A stretch of 64,000 nt of DNA from Zhongshania marina (GTDB lineage: Bacteria; Pseudomonadota; Gammaproteobacteria; Pseudomonadales; Spongiibacteraceae). Shown piece by piece: positions 8,638-17,114 of this stretch. The DNA lies in the NCBI RefSeq assembly GCF_002915595.1, contig NZ_PQGG01000028.1, positions 93,734 through 157,733 of the forward strand, written 5' to 3'. Position 1 is the stretch's first letter, and the number at the start of each line of letters is the position of its first letter. Made by a program: the position numbers and the translations under genes. The notes beneath the pieces are model-generated. The model did no database searches, was not told the origin of the DNA, and saw only the letters and a list, made by a program, of their open reading frames with translations.

Positions 8638-8901
8638 TTACCAGCTTAGGCATTGTGTGTGATCGGCACATAGATCGACGAATTCGCTAAAGCTTAGCGC
8701 TTTAATGCGGTCTGGTGGGTTAATGCCTCTGCGTGCGAGATCGTCATTTAAGGCGAAAACCGCAATACTTGCGCTTACTTTCTGCAAAATCGAGGTCGAT
8801 AGCACAACGGCGTCTTCAATTAATATTATTGAATCCGTGTCAGAAATACTGCTTTGGCATCGGCTCAGGCTAGCGCTGCTATTAAGAATATGGAGCTGCA
8901 T
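8638..8901 (-). CDS. tusB: Sulfur relay protein TusB (DsrH-like)
   Basis: An 87-aa DsrH/TusB family subunit of the TusBCD heterohexamer. Seen features are the N-terminal MQLHILNSS strand, the SDTDSIILIEDAVV segment and the C-terminal SFSEFVDLCADHTQCLSW with its terminal tryptophan, all family-typical. It overlaps the tusC stop by one base (8901), so translation is coupled. TusB is thought to be structural rather than the sulfur carrier. Confidence 0.94.
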   Translation of the reverse strand: MQLHILNSSASLSRCQSSISDTDSIILIEDAVVLSTSILQKVSASIAVFALNDDLARRGINPPDRIKALSFSEFVDLCADHTQCLSW

Positions 8902-9254
8902 TAGAAACTTTGTACCCGATCTGCGGCGGCTATCAATTGCTGTAGTGCCGGGCGCGTTATAGCCGTCGCGTGTGTCAGAAGACTGCTTTCACTTATGGCG
9001 CGATGTTGGCGGTCATCATCTAGGTAATAGATATTCTCTATATCGTACAAGGGCAGGGCATTTATTACGCCGGTATGCGGTTTGGCCTCGACACTCTGAG
9101 CATCTGTGGCGTTTAGGAGCTGATATATAGCATCCTCTAAAAACACGATGCTCACCTTTTGATCAAAAGCTGCCGTCGCTAAAGCCATATCTAGAGCTTC
9201 ACGCGCCAGGCTGTGCCCGTAGGCCTGCCGGCTAAATAAATAAAGGAAATGCAT
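8901..9254 (-). CDS. tusC: Sulfur relay protein TusC (DsrF-like)
   Basis: A 117-aa DsrE/F-like subunit of TusBCD. The N terminus MHFLYLFSRQAYGHSLAREALDMALATAAF matches the DsrF pattern of a first strand followed by a helix containing G-S-A-R-E-A-L, and VSIVFLEDAIYQLL forms the second strand. It abuts tusD directly (9254/9255) and overlaps tusB by one base, giving a tightly coupled DCB set. Confidence 0.95.
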   Translation of the reverse strand: MHFLYLFSRQAYGHSLAREALDMALATAAFDQKVSIVFLEDAIYQLLNATDAQSVEAKPHTGVINALPLYDIENIYYLDDDRQHRAISESSLLTHATAITRPALQQLIAAADRVQSF

Positions 9255-9653
9255 TTAACTTCCAAACCGAATGACGCGATCGGCATTAATACAGGCATCT
9301 ACCCACTGGCCTAATCCGCCGATATTAAAACCTTCTGCCATATTATGGCCAGTTACGTCATAGCGATGCGCTTCTTTTTGATCGATAACGCCGCGACGCA
9401 ATGCGCTGGAAACGCAGATAACTAAATCGAGATCGTGTTCCTTCTGAAGTGCCTGCCACTGTCTTGGGATGGCTTGCTCGTCTTGCGGAGGGGTAATAAA
9501 GCTATTGGCGCAATGTACACCATCGTTAAAGAAGAAGACGCGATAAATACTATGCTGGCGTTCGATTAAGGCTTTGCAAAACTGCAGTGCAGTTCTGCTG
9601 GATTGATCTGAATAGGGCTGACCCGTGACTAATATAGCAAAACAGAGGCTCAT
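9255..9653 (-). CDS. tusD: Sulfurtransferase TusD (DsrE-like)
   Basis: The sulfur-accepting subunit of TusBCD, receiving persulfide from TusA. The 132-aa product has the DsrE fold with the active cysteine in VICVSSALRRGVID (about residue 80) and the usual AEGFNIGGLGQWVDA near the C terminus. It is the first tus gene, 45 bases after yccA, and transcription may begin at either gene. The yccA-tusDCB-tusE order is the same as in Pseudomonas. Confidence 0.96.
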   Translation of the reverse strand: MSLCFAILVTGQPYSDQSSRTALQFCKALIERQHSIYRVFFFNDGVHCANSFITPPQDEQAIPRQWQALQKEHDLDLVICVSSALRRGVIDQKEAHRYDVTGHNMAEGFNIGGLGQWVDACINADRVIRFGS

Positions 9654-9698
9654 AAGAGCCCCTGTTCGGTGATATTCAAATCAATGTTAGGGGTGTGA

Positions 9699-10370
9699 TT
9701 AGTCATCACCACTAAATACACCTAATAAATGCAGCAGGTGAACAAATAAATTATAAATGTCGAGGTATAGGGCGACTGTGGCGCGAATATAATTGGTTTC
9801 GCCACCGTGAATGATACGGCTAGTATCAAATAGGATGAGCCCAGACATAATAAATACCGCAGCTGCTGAAATAGCTAGCGAAGCGGCGGGGACTTGGAAG
9901 AACAGATTCGCAATGCTGGCGACAACCATCACAAGCAAGCCGATCATCAAAAAGCCGCCAAGGAATGAGAAGTCTTTACGGGTAGTTAAAACATAGGCAG
10001 AAAGGCCAAAGAATACTAAGGCGGTGCCACCAAGTGCCTGCATAACCAGCTCGCCTCCATTGGGCAGAGCAAGATAGGCCTTCAGCATTGGTCCCAAGGC
10101 TGCGCCAAGCAGGCCAGTGAAGACGAAAATGGCAAGAATGCCTTTGCTTGAGTCGGCGGTTTTGTTCACGACAAACAGCATTACAAAGCCGAGGAGTGAA
10201 AGAACAAGTCCAGTGCCGTGGCCAATATTCATTGCCATAGCTAAACCAGCACACAATGCGCTAGTTACTAGTGTCATGCCTAGCAGCATGTAGGTGTTGC
10301 GAAGAACTTTACTAGTTTCCAGTGCCGCTAAGGGCTGCGTATGCGCCTGAAAGACCGATTTGTCTTGCAT
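9699..10370 (-). CDS. yccA: Bax1-I/YccA family inner-membrane protein (FtsH modulator)
   Basis: A 223-aa polytopic membrane protein of the Bax inhibitor-1/YccA family with about seven hydrophobic helices. In E. coli YccA is a substrate and inhibitor of the FtsH-HflKC protease. The C-terminal part contains the conserved acidic DTSRIIHGGETNYIRA and LYLDIYNLFVHLL segments of the family. It starts at ATG 10370, just downstream of tRNA-Ser, and precedes the tus genes. Confidence 0.93.
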   Translation of the reverse strand: MQDKSVFQAHTQPLAALETSKVLRNTYMLLGMTLVTSALCAGLAMAMNIGHGTGLVLSLLGFVMLFVVNKTADSSKGILAIFVFTGLLGAALGPMLKAYLALPNGGELVMQALGGTALVFFGLSAYVLTTRKDFSFLGGFLMIGLLVMVVASIANLFFQVPAASLAISAAAVFIMSGLILFDTSRIIHGGETNYIRATVALYLDIYNLFVHLLHLLGVFSGDD

Positions 10371-10478
10371 GTCTTACTCCGTTAATTACTAAACAAAGAT
10401 AGTGTAAACAGAGCTTATCATACTGGGTGTGGAGTGACTTGGAAAGGAAGATCGGATGTTGAAACGTGGTGGATAAAG

Positions 10479-10568
10479 TGGCGGAGGGGCAGGGATTTGA
10501 ACCCTGGGTTGGGATGAACCAACGCCGGTTTTCAAGACCGGTGCAATCGACCACTCTGCCACCCCTCC
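10479..10568 (-). tRNA. tRNA-Ser (TGA)
   Basis: A complete 90-base tRNA with a long variable arm. The acceptor stem GGAGGGG pairs with CCCCTCC, followed by discriminator G and an encoded CCA. The D arm starts TGGCAGAGTGG, the anticodon stem CCGGT/ACCGG flanks TGA, and the T arm carries GGTTCAAATC. The long variable arm together with the TGA anticodon identifies the serine species that reads UCA. Confidence 0.97.
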
Positions 10569-10671
10569 GCAGCAGTTGCGAATTATACATAGCTTGTTTA
10601 GCGAAACAAGCAGTATTATAAAAAAGACTTATAAATCAGTTTGATGACGTGCAGATTGGCTGAAATTTAGA

Positions 10672-10702
10672 CAAAAAAAGCCCAGCGTATAAGCTGGGCT
10701 TG
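10672..10702 (-). terminator. Rho-independent terminator of rne
   Basis: On the minus strand AAGCCCAGC, a six-base loop and GCTGGGCTT are followed by a run of T (the A run at 10673-10679 on the plus strand). It lies about 25 bases after the rne stop codon. Confidence 0.9.
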
Positions 10703-10725
10703 GATTTAGCTAAAGAAGGTAGCTA

Positions 10726-13500
10726 TTAGTTGCGTGGATCGTTAGCGGCTCTTGGCATTTTTGGCCGGTTTGGATCCGGCATAGCGACGATATTCGCGTC
10801 GAGTGCCGGTGGCATTGGCCGCGCTGTGCTAATTTGTAAATTTTGAACTGGCTGCGGCGCAATTCGAGGATCGTTTGCTGCGCGACCAACAGGTTTTACC
10901 TTTTTGACTGTATTGCTAGTGTCATCGCTCTTCTCAGCAGCTTTCTCCACAGCGGGTTTGGCTGGGGGCACAGTTTCTTTGCTCTCTGTTTTTACGGGCT
11001 CAGTAATTGGTGCGGCTTTAACTTCATCAACTTCTTCGGCAGTGGTTTGCTCGTTTGCTTGGTCTTGTTCTTGGGTCGCTGTCGAAGCAGTTTCCTCAGT
11101 CTTCTTCTCTTTAAGGTCCTCATTTGCGGCAGGACTCGCTGTAGCTTCAGATATAACTGGCGCGCTGAGCTCCTCCTTAGCAAGCTCGGTTTCAACTGGT
11201 GCTATTTCTGCGGCGCTAGTTTCCTTTGGCGCAATTGATTCCGGTTGCTCTAGTTTGGTGATGTCACTTGTTTGATCAATTGTTGTTTCGGCAACTGTAT
11301 CTGCTTTGGCAGCGGTGTTGTCGCTGCTTTGGCGTTTGGGCTGCTCGACCTTTGTACTCGACGCTTCACTTGCGGATTGTGTTTCGGCGTTAAGCGGCTT
11401 CTGTGCCTCATTTACGGGCTCAGCTGCGTTATTTTCCTCGCTAACGGGTGCAGGAGTACGTTTGCGCTCCTGTGAGTTGCGGGGCTTGCGATTACCTGGG
11501 CGACGTTTTGGTCTGTTATTGTTTTCGTTGCTGTTATTCTGCTCGTTGTTTGTGGAAGCTGTATCTGCAACGACTTCATCTTGTTTTGGCGTGTTATCAG
11601 CTTTATTGCTGCGATTATCTGTAACGCGTTTGTCGTCGCGAGGGCCGCGCTGATCCGGGTTGCGACGGTTGCGGCCGCCACGATTGTTATTGCGGTTGCC
11701 TGAGCGATTGTTATTGCGCGGGTTGTTGTTGCGCTGGCGCGGTGCCGGAGTTGGCTCGGGCTCTGGTTCGGGCTCGGCTGATTTGAATAGACCGCTAATT
11801 GCCTTACCTAGCTTGCTGAAAAAGCCTTCTTCGCTTTCGGTATTAGATTTGTCTTTCGCTTTTTCGCTGCGATTTTCTGCAGGAGCCGGTGTCGGTTTCT
11901 TGGGTGCAAGCGTACGCACAACGGCTGCGGGCGCGGGAGCGCTAGTCGTTACTTCATCTAAAGCTTCAGCTTGCGCTTCAAGGTCGGCAACGATTTTATA
12001 GCTAATTTCCTTTTCATCACCAATATCGCTGTCTCGCAGACGCATTACTTCAAAATGCGGTGTGTCTAGTGCAGGAGTGGGGATGACGACTACTCGTACG
12101 CCGCTGCGTTGCTCTACTTCATAAATAGCGGTGCGTTTTTCATTTAGTAGGTAAGACGCGACATTGACGGGCACGACTACGCGTATTTCGGCGCTTTTTT
12201 CCTTGTTAGCTTCTTCTTCGACAAGGCGAAGTATAGAGAGGGCAAGTGAGTTGGTGTCGCGGATAGTGCCTTGGCCGCTGCAGCGCGGGCAGACTTTTGC
12301 GCTGGTTTCGCCTAGTGATGGGCGCAGGCGTTGGCGGGACATTTCTAACAGTCCAAAACGCGAGATACGACCAATTTGGATGCGGGCGCGGTCAGGTTCC
12401 ATTGCGTCACGTACGCGATTTTCGACTTCGCGCTGGTTTTTTGCCGCCAGCATGTCGATGAAGTCAACGACGATTAGGCCGCCGATGTCCCGCAGGCGTA
12501 GCTGGCGGGCAATTTCGTCAGCAGCTTCAAGGTTGGTTTGTAGTGCTGTCTCTTCAATATCGCCACCTTTGGTTGCACGGGCGGAGTTGATATCGATAGA
12601 GACAAGGGCTTCAGTGGGATCGATAACGATGGAGCCGCCTGATGGCAGTTGCACTTCGCGTTGAAACGCTGATTCGATCTGGCTTTCAATCTGGTAGCGA
12701 TTAAATAGAGGGACTTGGTCCTTATAAAGACGAATCTTGTTCTTAAAATGCGGCATAACCTGTTCAACAAAGTGCATGGCTTCGTTGAAGGATTCTTCGG
12801 CATCTATCAAAACTTGGTCGATATCGTCTCGTAAATAGTCGCGAATTGCGCGGATAATAACATTGCTTTCTTGCAGGATCAGGATGGGCGCCTTGCGTTC
12901 ATCTGAAGCTTGCTTGATCGCCGACCAGAGGTGCAGGAGGTAGTCTAGATCCCATTGTAGCTCTTCTGAGCTGCGACCCACGCCTGCGGTGCGAACAATG
13001 ACGCCCATTGAGTCTGGAATATTGATTGAGCTAAGTGCGTCGCGCAGTTCGCTGCGCTCGTCACCCTCAATGCGGCGAGAAATGCCGCCAGCGCGCGGAT
13101 TGTTCGGCATTAACACCATATAGCGGCCGGCGAGGCTGATAAATGTTGTTAAGGCCGCGCCTTTATTGCCGCGTTCTTCTTTTTCAACTTGGACGATGAC
13201 TTGGGTGCCTTCCTTGACCAAATCTTTGATTTTGGCGCGACCACTGACATCGGAAGGATTGCGGTAAAAGTATTCTTTAGAGATTTCTTTGAGGGGGAGG
13301 AAGCCGTGGCGTTCAGCGCCAAAATCGACAAAAGCCGCTTCTAGGCTGGGTTCTACGCGGGTAATGGTGCCTTTGTAGACGTTGGCTTTTTTCTGTACAC
13401 GTGTACGGTTTTCTATATCCAGATCAAATAAGCGTTGGCCGTCTACGAGGGCAACGCGCAACTCTTCTGGCTGAGTTGCGTTTATAAGCATTCTTTTCAT
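10726..13500 (-). CDS. rne: Ribonuclease E
   Basis: The essential endoribonuclease that organises the RNA degradosome and processes rRNA and tRNA. The N-terminal half (about 1-520) is the catalytic core: S1 domain near 38-120, active-site aspartates in SIDINSARA (about 303) and VVDFIDM (about 346), and the Zn-link CPRCSGQG near 404. After about 520 the protein becomes disordered and low-complexity, with PEPEPEP, Arg/Asn-rich RNNNPRNNN segments and long Glu/Ala/Thr stretches, the usual scaffold region. Two NDPR motifs, one being the last residues of the protein, match the PNPase-binding linear motifs described for Pseudomonas RNase E. Length 924 aa is ordinary. The leader is long and structured. 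Confidence 0.97.
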   Translation of the reverse strand: MKRMLINATQPEELRVALVDGQRLFDLDIENRTRVQKKANVYKGTITRVEPSLEAAFVDFGAERHGFLPLKEISKEYFYRNPSDVSGRAKIKDLVKEGTQVIVQVEKEERGNKGAALTTFISLAGRYMVLMPNNPRAGGISRRIEGDERSELRDALSSINIPDSMGVIVRTAGVGRSSEELQWDLDYLLHLWSAIKQASDERKAPILILQESNVIIRAIRDYLRDDIDQVLIDAEESFNEAMHFVEQVMPHFKNKIRLYKDQVPLFNRYQIESQIESAFQREVQLPSGGSIVIDPTEALVSIDINSARATKGGDIEETALQTNLEAADEIARQLRLRDIGGLIVVDFIDMLAAKNQREVENRVRDAMEPDRARIQIGRISRFGLLEMSRQRLRPSLGETSAKVCPRCSGQGTIRDTNSLALSILRLVEEEANKEKSAEIRVVVPVNVASYLLNEKRTAIYEVEQRSGVRVVVIPTPALDTPHFEVMRLRDSDIGDEKEISYKIVADLEAQAEALDEVTTSAPAPAAVVRTLAPKKPTPAPAENRSEKAKDKSNTESEEGFFSKLGKAISGLFKSAEPEPEPEPTPAPRQRNNNPRNNNRSGNRNNNRGGRNRRNPDQRGPRDDKRVTDNRSNKADNTPKQDEVVADTASTNNEQNNSNENNNRPKRRPGNRKPRNSQERKRTPAPVSEENNAAEPVNEAQKPLNAETQSASEASSTKVEQPKRQSSDNTAAKADTVAETTIDQTSDITKLEQPESIAPKETSAAEIAPVETELAKEELSAPVISEATASPAANEDLKEKKTEETASTATQEQDQANEQTTAEEVDEVKAAPITEPVKTESKETVPPAKPAVEKAAEKSDDTSNTVKKVKPVGRAANDPRIAPQPVQNLQISTARPMPPALDANIVAMPDPNRPKMPRAANDPRN

Positions 13501-13506
13501 GAGCTA

Positions 13507-13528
13507 AAAATCCCAAAAGCCGGGATTT
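13507..13528 (-). promoter_or_regulatory. Hairpin covering the rne ribosome binding site
   Basis: Read on the minus strand, AAATCCC, a seven-base loop GGCTTTT and GGGATTT form a perfect 7-bp stem that ends only six to seven bases before the rne ATG. The GGGA in its 3' arm is the only Shine-Dalgarno-like sequence, so folding would hide it. The stem is also followed by a short T run. RNase E leaders are known to mediate autoregulation; that this hairpin does so here is inference. Confidence 0.6.
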
Positions 13529-13565
13529 GTCGCGCCACTCGTGCGATCGAGCATCTTTAAGCGTT

Positions 13566-13631
13566 CTGATGTACGCTGCATTACCTTGTGGGTGCGGCAG
13601 TAGTTTATGCTGCGTTGCACGGGTACATCAG
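13566..13631 (-). promoter_or_regulatory. Large leader hairpin, candidate rne5 autoregulatory element
   Basis: The 9-base arms CTGATGTAC and GTACATCAG pair perfectly and close a 66-base structure 66 to 131 bases upstream of the rne start. The interior contains GCAGC/GCTGC-type short pairs around an ACTACTGCCGCACC segment. E. coli rne has a 5' UTR hairpin (Rfam rne5) that RNase E binds to control its own mRNA decay. The position and form fit that element; sequence identity to it was not tested. Confidence 0.6.
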
Positions 13632-14034
13632 TGTGGCCTGTAACCTGGCCTTTATATTCCAGTTCGCTAGGGTCTATATCTTTATGATCCCGCGCTGGGC
13701 GTCTTTCATCTATTACTGTTGGGCGCTTATCTACTGCGCCAGTATTGGTAACGTTCTTTACGTCGCTTTCTCAGAGTTCTTTCACAGCCGTGGTGCAAAC
13801 AAATATCGGCAGTACTATTAATTAATGTACCGACACTGCGTTAGAATGCCGCCGGTACACTGCTATTCACTGATGGAAATAAGGCTATGCGTCTTAATCG
13901 CGGTCTTTGCCTTAGTAGATGGCCGGCGGTCTTCCCTCACGTCACAGCCATGCTGTGGCGGGAACCGGACCCGGTAGCTACCGGGCGACTATATCAGTAT
14001 TCAATAACTAACTCAATGAGTTACGGGAGTGTAA

Positions 14035-14988
14035 GTGAGTCCAGAAACTGTCATCAATCCGACTGTGCGCTTGGTGGCTGTCGAGGCTGATTATGCGGGT
14101 CAGCGTATCGATAATTTCTTAATGCGAGAATTAAAAGGCGTCCCTAAGTCACGGATTTATAACCTTTTGCGTCGTGGCGAGGTTAGGCTAAATAAGGCCC
14201 GGGTTAAGCCTGATCAAAAGCTGGCTTTTGGCGATATAGTGCGTGTTCCGCCGGTTAGGGTTGCGGTGCGCGAGGGGGTTGTAGTGCCAGGGGGCTTGGA
14301 TTCCAGTCTTCGGTCCGCCGTTTTGTATGAAGACGAGGGCTTGATCATTATTAACAAGCCTTCAGGCTTGGCAGTTCATGGCGGTAGCGGTATTTCCTTA
14401 GGTTTAATTGAGGCGCTGCGGCAAATGTATCCTGAGCAGCGCAGCCTGGAATTAGTTCATCGCTTGGACCGCGATACCTCTGGCTGTGTGATGGTCGCTA
14501 AAAGGCGCAGTGTTTTAAAGCAGCTCCACGAGTTGCTAAAAGCGCGGAAGGGAGTTGATAAGCGCTATTTGGCTTTGGTGGCGGGTAAGTGGCCGGTAAG
14601 GAAGCAGCAAGTGAATGCGCCCTTGCAGAAGAATGTATTGAATTCCGGCGAGCGAATGGTACGGGTTGAGCTGGAGGGTAAGAAGTCGCTCACCGAATAC
14701 ACCGTAATCAGTCGTATATCTGGTGCCACCTTGGTCGAAGCGCGGCCTGTTTCCGGTAGGACTCATCAGATTAGGGTTCACTGCCAATATGCGGGTTATC
14801 CAATCCTAGGTGATGATAAATATGGTGACGATCAGGCAAATGCAAATTTTAAGCAGTTGGGCTTGAAGCGCTTGTTTCTTCACGCCCACTCTTTGGCTTT
14901 TACTTTGGATGGGCGGCGAATTAACGTTCAGGCGCCTTTGCCGCCTGATCTAGAAAAAATATTAGAAATAGGTGGTAGTGAGCTGTAA
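14035..14988 (+). CDS. rluC: 23S rRNA pseudouridine(955/2504/2580) synthase
   Basis: Isomerises three uridines in 23S rRNA, near the peptidyl-transferase centre. The 317-aa product has an N-terminal S4 RNA-binding domain (about 15-75, with RIYNLLRRGEVRLN) and the RluA-type catalytic domain with the active aspartate in HRLDRDTSGC near 142-150 and the RTHQIRVH motif near 242. The start is GTG 14035 behind GGGAG. Its TAA overlaps the ATG of the HAD gene by one base. Confidence 0.96.
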   Translation: MSPETVINPTVRLVAVEADYAGQRIDNFLMRELKGVPKSRIYNLLRRGEVRLNKARVKPDQKLAFGDIVRVPPVRVAVREGVVVPGGLDSSLRSAVLYEDEGLIIINKPSGLAVHGGSGISLGLIEALRQMYPEQRSLELVHRLDRDTSGCVMVAKRRSVLKQLHELLKARKGVDKRYLALVAGKWPVRKQQVNAPLQKNVLNSGERMVRVELEGKKSLTEYTVISRISGATLVEARPVSGRTHQIRVHCQYAGYPILGDDKYGDDQANANFKQLGLKRLFLHAHSLAFTLDGRRINVQAPLPPDLEKILEIGGSEL

Positions 14989-15644
14989 TGCTTATAATTT
15001 TTGATTGGGATGGTACGATTTTAGATTCTAGCGATAAGATTGTGTTTTGCATGCAGCAGGGGGCAAGGGATTTTGGTGTTGCAGAGCGAAGTGCTGACGA
15101 GATACGAAATATAATTGGTTTGGAACTCAGCTTGGCCATAGCCTATTTGTATCCTGAGCTAGATGCGAAAGGGGTGGAGGGAATGCGCGGGCATTATGTG
15201 CGCTGCTTTATTGACGCTGATCGCAGGCCTTGCCAGTTATTCCCCGGCGTGACTGAAACGCTATATGCCCTAAAAGACGCTGGGCACGATTTGTGTGTGG
15301 CGACAGGCAAAAGTCGCCGAGGATTGGATAGGGTTTTTGCCAGCTTGGATATCTGTTCGCTGTTCAGTGCTAGTCGCTGCGCAGATGAAACTGCGTCTAA
15401 GCCCGATCCCTTAATGCTTCGCGAATTGTGCGCTGAACGTTCGGTGAACCCAAGTGATGCGGTTATGGTGGGTGACACTGAATATGACCTGGAGATGGCC
15501 AGCCGTATTGCTATGCCACGTATCGGTGTTTCTTACGGTGCCCACAGCGTAGAGCGCTTATTGCGTTGGGAGCCGCTGTCGGTGCTGGATGAGTTTTCCG
15601 AGTTATTGTCAGAAATTGAGCGACATAAGCGCTCTTTTAAATAA
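14988..15644 (+). CDS. HAD-IA family phosphatase, phosphoglycolate-phosphatase-like
   Basis: A 218-aa haloacid-dehalogenase hydrolase. Motif I is FDWDGTILDSS at residues 4-14, motif II is around VATGKSRRG (about 105), and the C-terminal motif III/IV is K-PDP then GDTEYDLEMA near 160. A helical cap follows motif I, so it is subclass IA, as in Gph-type and YfdR-like phosphatases that commonly follow rluC. The natural substrate cannot be told from sequence. It is translationally coupled to rluC and overlaps the convergent yceF end by eight bases. Confidence 0.9.
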   Translation: MLIIFDWDGTILDSSDKIVFCMQQGARDFGVAERSADEIRNIIGLELSLAIAYLYPELDAKGVEGMRGHYVRCFIDADRRPCQLFPGVTETLYALKDAGHDLCVATGKSRRGLDRVFASLDICSLFSASRCADETASKPDPLMLRELCAERSVNPSDAVMVGDTEYDLEMASRIAMPRIGVSYGAHSVERLLRWEPLSVLDEFSELLSEIERHKRSFK

Positions 15645-16236
15645 TAGATAATCCTTCGTTTCTAAGAAACTCGCAGACTGTAATAAGGGGGAGGCCGATT
15701 AAGGCGTTGGGGTCGTCGCTCCGAATGTGCTTAAAAAGACTGATGCCTAAGCCCTCCATTTTAAAGCTGCCTGCGCAATCGAAAGCAGGCTCCTTCTTTA
15801 TATACCTTTCAATTTCGCTGCTGCTTAGATTTCTGAAGTGAACAAATACCTCCGCAATGCGGTGTTGCAGTTGTTTGGTGGCGGAGTTTAATACGCAGAC
15901 TCCGGTGTGAAAGACAATTTCGCGGCCTGAACAATAAGTTAATTGCTGTTTTGCGGTATCGGCATTCCCAGGTTTGCCTAAAATCACGCCGCCGGCATCG
16001 CAAACTTGATCGCCCGCGATAATAATAGCGTTGCTGTGACTTTTTGCGATCTTGTGTGCTTTTTCTATGCTTAATCGACTTGCTAGCTCCCCAGCGCTTT
16101 CACCTGAGTGGGGCGTCTCATCTATATCGGGGGAAATGCAAAGTGGGTCTAAGCCTATTTGCTGTAATAGCTTTTGCCGATATTTGGAGCCCGAGGCTAA
16201 AATTAAATAAGGGGGAACTTGGGTGCCGATTTGCAT
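15637..16236 (-). CDS. yceF: Maf-like 7-methyl-GTP pyrophosphatase (house-cleaning)
   Basis: A nucleotide pyrophosphatase of the Maf fold; the E. coli YceF subgroup prefers 7-methyl-GTP. Seen are ASGSKYRQKLLQQIG near the N terminus, the DIDETP segment, GDQVCDAGGVILGKPG and the C-terminal SDDPNALIGLPL. The frame stays open up to 16347, but that requires a TTG start and a non-homologous 37-residue extension; ATG 16236 gives 199 aa, the normal length, although no good ribosome binding site precedes it. It is divergent from yceD, as in E. coli. Confidence 0.92.
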   Translation of the reverse strand: MQIGTQVPPYLILASGSKYRQKLLQQIGLDPLCISPDIDETPHSGESAGELASRLSIEKAHKIAKSHSNAIIIAGDQVCDAGGVILGKPGNADTAKQQLTYCSGREIVFHTGVCVLNSATKQLQHRIAEVFVHFRNLSSSEIERYIKKEPAFDCAGSFKMEGLGISLFKHIRSDDPNALIGLPLITVCEFLRNEGLSII

Positions 16237-16340
16237 TGGAGGGGGTGTCCTGTTTGTTGGGCGTGGGCCGAATTCTGCTTGCAAACACAAGGTGTAGTGC
16301 TTTATAGCCCTAAGCCCCCAATAATACGGGTGTTTTTGCT

Positions 16341-16369
16341 TTGACAATAGACTGCGAAGTCCCTATGAT
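16341..16369 (+). promoter_or_regulatory. Sigma70 promoter giving a near-leaderless yceD mRNA
   Basis: A perfect -35 TTGACA (16341-16346), a 17-base spacer and -10 TATGAT (16364-16369). The expected start of transcription is about 16376, only two or three bases before the yceD ATG at 16379, and no ribosome binding site precedes that ATG. It would drive the whole yceD-rpmF-plsX-fab transcript. Confidence 0.75.
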
Positions 16370-16378
16370 TGCGCGCCT

Positions 16379-16900
16379 ATGCAAAGACAGCCCCTGCCCA
16401 AGTTTGTTGATGCTCGTAAATTTGTTGCGTCTGGCATGGAAATTCATGCTTATCGACAAGTTGATGGCCTCGATCTTTTCGTTGCCGGTCTCGCCAATAA
16501 CAGCGGCTCGGTAGACGTTGATTTGCGTTTTTTTCGAGATGAGCAGGGGTTTAAGTGCATACAAGGCAACGCGGTTGCGCAGGTTGAAGTTATTTGTCAG
16601 CGCTGCTTAAACCCGATGCCTATATGCATTGAAGCTGAATTTAATTTAGCTATCGTGTGGACGGATGAGCAGGCCAAGGCGCTGCCAAAATCATTGGATC
16701 CTTTGATTTTGGAAGAGGAAAGTCTAGTGCTCGCTGATTTGTTGCAAGAAGAGTTAATCATAAATACTCCCTTTGTCAGTTTTCATGACGAAGAGTGTCG
16801 CGAATTTATACCTGAGCCCGAACCGGTTGAGGTTGTTCAAGACGTAGAGGAAGGTGATAAGCCGTTTGCTATATTGGGGCAATTAAAGCCCCGCGATTAA
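16379..16900 (+). CDS. yceD: YceD (DUF177) large-subunit rRNA accumulation protein
   Basis: A 173-aa DUF177 protein, in E. coli needed for normal 23S rRNA levels and always next to rpmF. It has the typical N terminus (MQRQPLPKFVDARK), a central CQRCLNPMPIC zinc-like cysteine pair near residue 77, an acidic C-terminal half with DPLILEEESLVLADLLQEEL, and the final FAILGQLK. An ATG almost at the predicted transcription start implies leaderless or near-leaderless translation. It is 26 bases upstream of rpmF. Confidence 0.94.
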   Translation: MQRQPLPKFVDARKFVASGMEIHAYRQVDGLDLFVAGLANNSGSVDVDLRFFRDEQGFKCIQGNAVAQVEVICQRCLNPMPICIEAEFNLAIVWTDEQAKALPKSLDPLILEEESLVLADLLQEELIINTPFVSFHDEECREFIPEPEPVEVVQDVEEGDKPFAILGQLKPRD

Positions 16901-16926
16901 TCTTTAGTACGAGGAATTTTTAGGCC

Positions 16927-17106
16927 ATGGCTGTTCAAAAAAGTAAAGTGACCCGTTCACGTCGCGGTCAGCGTCGTTCACATGATGCACTGACTGGTGC
17001 AACTCTGTCTGTTGATCAGACTAGCGGCGAAAAGCATCTTCGTCACAATGTGACTGCGGACGGATTTTTCCGCGGCCGCAAAGTTGTTGCTGGTAAAGAC
17101 GACTAA
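16927..17106 (+). CDS. rpmF: 50S ribosomal protein L32
   Basis: A 59-residue basic ribosomal protein. The translation begins [20 protein letters not shown] and ends [13 protein letters not shown], a clear L32. It lacks the CxxC zinc pairs found in some L32 variants, so it is the zinc-free form. AGGAATTTTTAGGCC supplies the ribosome binding site. It sits between yceD and plsX as in E. coli. Confidence 0.97.
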   Translation: MAVQKSKVTRSRRGQRRSHDALTGATLSVDQTSGEKHLRHNVTADGFFRGRKVVAGKDD

Positions 17107-17114
17107 ATATTTGC

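Larger units (their letters stand above)
13501..14034. other. Divergent rne/rluC intergenic region (534 bases)
   Basis: Holds the rne leader on the minus strand and the rluC upstream region on the plus strand. Two short open frames on the plus strand (13588-13821 and 13887-14090) have no ribosome binding site, no recognisable product and overlap the hairpins of the rne leader, so I do not call them genes. A possible rluC -10 (TAGAAT, 13842-13847) lacks a convincing -35. RluC begins at GTG 14035 behind GGGAG. Confidence 0.7.

Noticed and set aside
10843-12001. Several plus-strand open frames within the rne C-terminal half
   Set aside because: They mirror the low-complexity Glu/Ala/Asn codons of the RNase E scaffold region and are not independent genes.
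13588-13821. Small plus-strand membrane-like open frame in the rne leader
   Set aside because: No ribosome binding site; it lies opposite the structured rne leader and includes one of its hairpin arms.
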